A DNA stretch of 44,902 nucleotides, from positions 1-44,902 of the forward strand of contig CACKFV010000009.1 of the NCBI GenBank assembly GCA_902599605.1, read 5' to 3'. A program made the translations under genes and the position numbers. The first letter of the stretch is position 1, and each line of letters opens with the position of its first letter. Source of the stretch: an uncultured Pelagibacteraceae bacterium. GTDB lineage: Bacteria; Pseudomonadota; Alphaproteobacteria; Pelagibacterales; Pelagibacteraceae. Below, in pieces: positions 40,091 through 44,902 of this stretch. The notes beneath the pieces were generated by a model. That model searched no databases. It saw only the letters and a program-made list of their open reading frames with translations, and was not told where the DNA came from.

Positions 40091-40926
40091 TAAAAAAAAT
40101 ACTTTACACTTTCAAGCAAAATTTTTTTTTGTTTTTTTTGCAATTTATTATTTTGTTTAAAATTCATAATTAATCTTTTTGTGGATGATTTGGAATAAAT
40201 TGTATTAAATCTATCTGTAATTGATGAATTTATTCCACTCCCATCAAACCCAATATTTTTAATTAGGGATTTGTTTGGAAAAATAATTTTTTTGTTAGCG
40301 ATTAGGTTAAACTCTATAAATTTTTTTGACCAAATAGATTTGTTTTCCTTTTTTAGACATATTTTTGAAATTTTATTTACTAAATTATCATTGGTTTTTT
40401 GACTTTTTTTCTTTGAATAAGCTAAATATTTTGACCATAGTTTAGCATTAACACACCATCCCCATGGAATAAAATAATCCAGAATTAACGTGCTTAATTT
40501 ATTTTCTTTTGAGTGAAGTTGCGGAAACTGGTATCCACAAATAGGATTGAGATTTTTTTTAAAATAATTGCTAGATTTTACTCTGTTTATAAATAGAAAA
40601 AACTCTTTTCTTGGCACACAGTCATCTTCTAAAATAATTATATTTTCAAATTTTTTTGATAAATAATTTATCCCTAACATTATGGACTTAGCGAGTCCTT
40701 TATTTTTACTACTACGTATAAGTTTTAAATCTATAAATGGGTTATATTTAACTTGAAAGATAATCTCTTTTTGTAAAATCTTATCTTTTTTATTTCTTGG
40801 ACCGTCAAGAAATATATGTGCCTTGGGAATTTTGTAGTTTTCCAAACTTATTAATACCCGTCTTAAATGCGATGGTCTATTATAGGCAAAAATAGCCACT
40901 GTGTCTGTTTTTGAAATTTTGATCAT
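40090..40926 (-). CDS. GT-A glycosyltransferase, GNT-I/GT2-like
   Basis: A 278-residue transferase with AIFAYNRPSHLRRVL at the N-terminus, IFLDGP, SSKNKGLAKSIMLGINYL, the metal-site motif ILEDDCVPRKEFF and PWGWCVNAKLW. The EDD plus F-F pattern resembles GNT-I-like and GT2 enzymes. It lies between the CMP-sugar-synthetase-like gene and a Gfo/Idh gene, overlapping the former by 4 bp, so it may transfer the sugar those enzymes make, or another unit of the same repeat. Confidence 0.75.
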   Translation of the reverse strand: MIKISKTDTVAIFAYNRPSHLRRVLISLENYKIPKAHIFLDGPRNKKDKILQKEIIFQVKYNPFIDLKLIRSSKNKGLAKSIMLGINYLSKKFENIIILEDDCVPRKEFFLFINRVKSSNYFKKNLNPICGYQFPQLHSKENKLSTLILDYFIPWGWCVNAKLWSKYLAYSKKKSQKTNDNLVNKISKICLKKENKSIWSKKFIEFNLIANKKIIFPNKSLIKNIGFDGSGINSSITDRFNTIYSKSSTKRLIMNFKQNNKLQKKQKKILLESVKYFF

Positions 40927-41648
40927 GTAATCATGTCTTTATTTAATTTTTTCTTTACAAGATACTTGATTGCAAAATTTGCCAGATCTAAATCTTTTTT
41001 TTCATGAATATCTATTCCGGTAAAACTGTCATTATTAATTATTAGTTTAACTTTTTTTCCAATTCTTTTTCCTCTTCTCCATAAACTTGATCTTGACGCT
41101 GATGCTAAACCTGTGTCTTCCCTGAATAGTTGTGGTGCTATTTGACGTGAGGTATATCTATTCATCCATTTTGCAACTTTAGTCAATTTTTTGTCGTCTA
41201 AATGCCAAAAATGTTTGTACATTCTGTGAACTGAAAAAGCACTGTCATACTTTTTATTTTTTTTTAAAATTTTTACTGCTTTTTTTATCCAACTAATTTT
41301 TCTAAAAATATTTGTGGATGTTAGAAAAACACAAATATCAAATTTTATTTTGTAGAAATTTTCGAATTCATGAAGTGCATTTTTCAAAGTTTGTTCAGTG
41401 GTAGTAAAATCACCTGCAAACTTTTTTTTTCGCAACATAGGGACTTCAGCCCCATATTTTTTTGATATTTTAGCAATTTGTAAAGAATCAGTTGACACAC
41501 ACACTTTATCACATACCCCACTTTTAAGAGCAGCTTGAATAGGAAAATAAATTAAAGGCTTATTATTTACTTTTTGCAAGTTTTTTAGTTTAATCCCCTT
41601 TGAGCCACCTCTCGCAGGTATTATGCATATTACTTTTTGTTTTTTCAT
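40923..41648 (-). CDS. CMP-sugar synthetase-like (acylneuraminate cytidylyltransferase family)
   Basis: A NeuA/KdsB-type cytidylyltransferase of 241 residues. The N-terminal CTP-binding motif is IIPARGGSKGIKLKNLQ, followed by KPLIYFPIQAAL and VCVSTDSLQIAKISKKYGAEV. ASRSSLWRRGKRIG and the C-terminal metal/sugar motif FTGIDIHEKKDLDLA are present. The usual LLQPTSP motif is changed to FLTSTNIFR, so the sugar specificity is uncertain. It overlaps the FMN enzyme gene and the glycosyltransferase gene by 4 bp each. Confidence 0.85.
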   Translation of the reverse strand: MKKQKVICIIPARGGSKGIKLKNLQKVNNKPLIYFPIQAALKSGVCDKVCVSTDSLQIAKISKKYGAEVPMLRKKKFAGDFTTTEQTLKNALHEFENFYKIKFDICVFLTSTNIFRKISWIKKAVKILKKNKKYDSAFSVHRMYKHFWHLDDKKLTKVAKWMNRYTSRQIAPQLFREDTGLASASRSSLWRRGKRIGKKVKLIINNDSFTGIDIHEKKDLDLANFAIKYLVKKKLNKDMIT

Positions 41649-42694
41649 TTAAATTTAATCCTACTAATTTTACATTCTGAAAAATCTCTAAAACCACCAT
41701 TCGTCATTGCAGTAAGTAATTCACTATTGAGAATATCAAAAATATTTTTTACACCCTCTTTACCGTTGCAAATTAACCCGTGTATCGCTGGTCTACCTAC
41801 CCCTACAAAATCAGCTCCTAAACATAAGAGTTTAAGTATGTCAGAGCCTCTTCTCACGCCGCCGTCGACAAATATTTTAATTTTTTTATTTGAAATTTCC
41901 TTTTTTATTTCCCTTAATGCTTCTACTCCGCTTATTCCAGAATTGAACATTCTTCCCCCGTGATTAGAAATCCATAATCCATCACATTTTAATCTTATGC
42001 AGTTCAAAGCATCCTCGGTTGACAATATTCCTTTTGCTATAACTGGCAGTTTTGTCTTTTTTTTAATAAATCTTATTAATTCCCAGTCATAAAATAAAGC
42101 TGCCTTTTGGTTCGGTGGATTTGGATTTGTTCTTTTACCTACTGTACGAGCATCATATCTAGTTTCTCGGTCAAGATATCTATGAGATCTTATATTCGCA
42201 TCAATACACACTACAATTGCTAAACACTTATGTTTTTCGGCACTCTTAATTTGTGTATGAATCCACTTAAGAGGACCAAAAGGGAAAATTGTCCAGCATA
42301 AATTTGTTTTTTTATTATTTTTCCTAATATCGGCAAGGCTCATTCTACCTTGAGTCCCAAAAACACCCACTGAATTCATAGTTGAAATACCTTTCGCTGT
42401 TTCAATTTCTCCATCTTTATGAAATTGTGTTTGATGTCCCATTGGAGATAATATTAATGGAGAGGAAATTTTGATCCCAAAAAAATTAGTAGATAAATTA
42501 ATTTTTTTTACTTTTTTTAAATGAAATGGTTTGATTTGAGTGTTGTTTAAATCAAGAATATTTTTGGATGTAGTATAGTTGTCTTCGGCACCTGACTGCA
42601 ACCAATTAAAAATTTTTTTATTGACTTTTTTTTTTGCAAGACTTTCAGCTTCTCTGAGAGTAACAAATTTTTTGATAGATTTTGAACTTATCAT
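41645..42694 (-). CDS. FMN-dependent alpha-hydroxy-acid dehydrogenase/oxidase
   Basis: A TIM-barrel flavoenzyme of the lactate dehydrogenase/glycolate oxidase family, 349 residues. Seen are FNWLQSGAEDNYT, SPLILSPMGHQ, VIAKGI (Lys), ISNHGGR (catalytic His and Arg) and VDGGVRRGSDILKLLCLGADFVGVGRP. It is embedded in the surface-sugar operon rather than with respiratory lactate genes, so it may oxidise a hydroxy-acid intermediate or sugar acid. Gap to the unknown gene before it: 19 bp. Confidence 0.88.
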   Translation of the reverse strand: MISSKSIKKFVTLREAESLAKKKVNKKIFNWLQSGAEDNYTTSKNILDLNNTQIKPFHLKKVKKINLSTNFFGIKISSPLILSPMGHQTQFHKDGEIETAKGISTMNSVGVFGTQGRMSLADIRKNNKKTNLCWTIFPFGPLKWIHTQIKSAEKHKCLAIVVCIDANIRSHRYLDRETRYDARTVGKRTNPNPPNQKAALFYDWELIRFIKKKTKLPVIAKGILSTEDALNCIRLKCDGLWISNHGGRMFNSGISGVEALREIKKEISNKKIKIFVDGGVRRGSDILKLLCLGADFVGVGRPAIHGLICNGKEGVKNIFDILNSELLTAMTNGGFRDFSECKISRIKFK

Positions 42695-42713
42695 TTTTAT
42701 CTTTTTCTAAAAT

Positions 42714-43481
42714 TTAACAATGGTGCACATCATAATAATTTTCTTTAAATGTAAAAACCAAAGGTCTCAAACGAGTACAATTAGATGTAATTTCAATTTT
42801 TTCTACTTTGTTCATTTTTACCATTATGTCATTATCAGGTTCGATAGTATAATTTTTATTATTTACACTAAGTTTTACTAATTTATTTGTTGGGTTATTA
42901 AAAAAAAGTTCCAATTTGTCAACTTCAGAAAAATCTTCCTGTATAAAATATTTATAATTTTTTAGAAATGAAGTTTTAACAAAATTGGATACGATTTTTC
43001 CGTCAATAAAATTTTTTCCTTTTACAAAACTGTTTCCATGAACAAAAGATGGGTTTTTCCCTTTTTTTGAAAATCCAAGATAACATCTGTTACTCAATAA
43101 TAAATTATTCAAATCTTCTTGTTTGTGGTCATGAAATATATAAAAGTGACCATAAATTTCTTTGTTATTCATAAATTTTCTATCTATACAGATTTCATTC
43201 AGTTTTTGTATTTTGTCTAAATTAATTTTTTTGATAAAATTATTTTGATTATCATAGAAAATTAATTCCACCTTTGAGTTTTTTATGTTGTAAAAAATAT
43301 TTAGAATGTCACTAAATCTAAAATAAGTTGAATAATCTTGGTCGGTTCTAAATAAAAAGGCATCAGAAATAGAAGTGTTCGGAGATGAATTTCTATTCAT
43401 TTGAATAGGTTTTACCTTGAAACTATTTCTTAAAGTTACAATTTTATCACTTGAAAAGAGTTTATTTACTAATGATTTCAT
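42714..43481 (-). CDS. unknown protein, second of a tandem pair
   Basis: Not recognised. 255 residues, no signal peptide or membrane segment. Aromatic and charged beta-strand-like stretches (STYFRFSDILNIF, VELIFYDNQNNFIKKINL, IYGHFYIFHDHK) suggest a beta-sandwich. FVHGNSFVKGKNFIDG is a possible loop. Start overlaps the gene before by 20 bp. Because it shares an operon with a CMP-sugar synthetase-like gene, a role in surface-glycan synthesis or decoration is plausible, but unsupported by motif. Confidence 0.55.
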   Translation of the reverse strand: MKSLVNKLFSSDKIVTLRNSFKVKPIQMNRNSSPNTSISDAFLFRTDQDYSTYFRFSDILNIFYNIKNSKVELIFYDNQNNFIKKINLDKIQKLNEICIDRKFMNNKEIYGHFYIFHDHKQEDLNNLLLSNRCYLGFSKKGKNPSFVHGNSFVKGKNFIDGKIVSNFVKTSFLKNYKYFIQEDFSEVDKLELFFNNPTNKLVKLSVNNKNYTIEPDNDIMVKMNKVEKIEITSNCTRLRPLVFTFKENYYDVHHC

Positions 43482-44235
43482 TTATTTTCTTTTTTAAGTT
43501 TCCTACAATTTCGTATTTATTTTTATTAAGAATATATGTATGTGGTGGATGAGTATGCTCAAAAGATAAGTCTCCATTTTTTTCTGACAAATAAATTGGG
43601 ATACCGAGATAGTCTGAGGTAAATATATAAAAGTTTTTATTAATAAATTTATTATCAATTTTTATTAGATTGGAATAATTTGATTTTAGGTTTTCTTCAA
43701 ATATAACTTTTTGATTTTCTACATCTACTATATAAAACTTAAATGCATCGTTTGTTGGCATATGAAATATATTTCTAATTAAAACATAATTGTTTTCAGC
43801 ATTCTTATTAGTCAACAAATATAAAGAAGATAATATATTTCCCTTTTTTTTGGTCATAATAAAAGGGTATTCTGATTGATAAGAAGAATAACCATTTTTT
43901 TTTTTGAAAACTTTTAAATTACATCTAAAAGATGGAGATGTATCGGAAAACGTATTCAGGTCCTCCAACTTTTCACCCAAGTTATTTGAAAAGTATCTTG
44001 AGACTTCTTGCTTGGTCGCTATAAAAAAAATTTTATGATTATCAATTTCATTGGCTTTAAGTTTAAAAAAACTTAATGTTTCTTCAGTGTTTTCTCTCTT
44101 TATAAACCATTTTGAGTTAACTATACTTGCTGAATAAAGTAGATTATCTTTGTTAAACTTTCCTGAATTTTGAAATTTTGGTATTGAGATTTTTGACTGG
44201 ATATCACCTTGATTTACCCCAAAGAAAAAGTTCAT
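43462..44235 (-). CDS. unknown protein, first of a tandem pair and of the operon
   Basis: Not recognised. 257 residues, no signal peptide. The C-terminal half is beta-like: FKFYIVDVENQKVIFEEN, NKNFYIFTSDYLGIPIYL and the His-rich FEHTHPPHTYIL. Length and the FYIF pattern resemble the next gene, so the two may be distant paralogues. It heads the minus-strand operon and is divergent from asnB, with 142 bp between; I did not identify a clear promoter there. Confidence 0.55.
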   Translation of the reverse strand: MNFFFGVNQGDIQSKISIPKFQNSGKFNKDNLLYSASIVNSKWFIKRENTEETLSFFKLKANEIDNHKIFFIATKQEVSRYFSNNLGEKLEDLNTFSDTSPSFRCNLKVFKKKNGYSSYQSEYPFIMTKKKGNILSSLYLLTNKNAENNYVLIRNIFHMPTNDAFKFYIVDVENQKVIFEENLKSNYSNLIKIDNKFINKNFYIFTSDYLGIPIYLSEKNGDLSFEHTHPPHTYILNKNKYEIVGNLKKKINEIISK

Positions 44236-44377
44236 AAACTATTTTTTATTATTTATTCAATGCTAATTCAAACATATTTATTGATTATTGACCATTTGAG
44301 TATAAAAGCAATTATCGATATTTAATAAATATAAATATTGTCCTAAAAAAGACAAATTAAAATACAAGTATTCTTAA

Positions 44378-44902
44378 ATGTGCGGAATTGCAGGAATTTT
44401 ACCCTTTGATGGATTCTTTGACAAAAAGAAATTGCATGAAATGGTAAGTTCAATTGCGCATAGGGGACCAGATCAAAAAAATATTTTTAAAAATAAATTA
44501 GGTATTTTTGGTTTTTTAAGGTTAAAGATTATAGATTTAAGTAATAAATCTAATCAACCTTTGATGTCTAAAGACAAAAATATTCAGGTAATTTATAATG
44601 GTGAAATTTATAATTACAAAACTTTAAAGACAAAATATTTTCCTAGGATCAATTTTTTTTCTGATGGTGACGGTGAAATAATAATTCATTTATATGAAAA
44701 GTTCGGTATTTCTTTTTTGGAAAAGATTAAGGGTATGTACTCAATTTGTATTATTGATAAAAAAAAAAATAAAGTTTTTCTAATTAGAGATAGATTTGGT
44801 ATTAAGCCGCTTTATTTTAAAAAAAAAAATCAAAAAATTTATTTTAGTTCAGAAATAAAAGGTCTTGCTGAAAAAAAGGGAGAAAATATTAATTCAAAAG
44901 AA
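44378..44902 (+). CDS. asnB: asparagine synthase (glutamine-hydrolysing), 3' cut by window edge
   Basis: The frame starts ATGTGCGGAATTGCAGG, giving the N-terminal Cys2 nucleophile (MCGIAGILPF) of the class II glutamine amidotransferase domain. Further motifs are IAHRGPDQKN, FLRLKIIDLS, YNGEIYNY, DGDGEIIIHLYEKFG and RDRFGIKPLYF, all glutaminase-domain signatures. 175 residues are visible without a stop; the synthetase domain lies outside. In glycan islands AsnB homologues often amidate sugars or precursors; the role here is open. Confidence 0.92.
   Translation, partial: MCGIAGILPFDGFFDKKKLHEMVSSIAHRGPDQKNIFKNKLGIFGFLRLKIIDLSNKSNQPLMSKDKNIQVIYNGEIYNYKTLKTKYFPRINFFSDGDGEIIIHLYEKFGISFLEKIKGMYSICIIDKKKNKVFLIRDRFGIKPLYFKKKNQKIYFSSEIKGLAEKKGENINSKE

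Overview
The window is very AT-rich, with dense coding and genes that overlap or sit a few bases apart. It looks like a streamlined marine alphaproteobacterium of the SAR11/Pelagibacterales type. This is inferred from composition, the compact cell-wall cluster, Lys/Asn/Ile-rich proteins and the surface-glycan island; no rRNA is present to confirm it.

Layout. Positions 1-3470 (+) hold the 3' part of a UvrD/PcrA helicase gene and an M24 aminopeptidase P. Positions 3462-24150 (-) form one long division and cell-wall (dcw) run. In transcription order it is mraZ, ftsZ, rsmH, ftsL, ftsI, a murE-murF fusion, mraY, murD, ftsW, murG, murC, murB, ddl, ftsQ, a very short ftsA, lpxC, bamD and ligA. A sigma70-type promoter (TTGACG, 17 bp, TATATT) with three TGGGN boxes at 10-bp spacing lies in front of mraZ. 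RNase P RNA (24274-24625, -) and an AmpD-like amidase follow, then mlaA, mlaC and a polyprenyl-phosphate-type glycosyltransferase on the + strand.

Two tRNA genes, Ile2(CAT) and an odd Val(GAC), at 27625-27826 (-) mark the passage from conserved genes to a surface-polysaccharide island that runs to the end of the window. The island contains an O-antigen ligase-like protein, several glycosyltransferases, a nucleotide-sugar epimerase, three Gfo/Idh-type oxidoreductases, an FAD oxidoreductase, a kinase-like P-loop protein, a radical SAM/SPASM protein and the start of asnB. A tight seven-gene minus-strand operon (38158-44235) combines a DAHP-synthase-like aldol enzyme, a CMP-sugar synthetase-like protein, a glycosyltransferase, a Gfo/Idh enzyme, an FMN hydroxy-acid dehydrogenase and two unknown proteins. 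A shikimate-dehydrogenase-like protein and a possible GT29-like transferase lie nearby.

Most notable points. (1) FtsA is cut to 234 residues: it keeps the 1C subdomain and an amphipathic tail but has no room for the ATP-binding and FtsZ-binding subdomains, and ftsZ has moved to the other end of the cluster. (2) The tRNA-Val(GAC) has perfect stems but a non-canonical D-loop/T-loop elbow with apparently compensating changes. (3) The DAHP-synthase-like enzyme has Asn in place of the metal-binding Cys and lacks the KPRTS motif. With its neighbours this suggests an undescribed CMP-activated 3-deoxy-ulosonate, or a related acidic sugar, on the cell surface.
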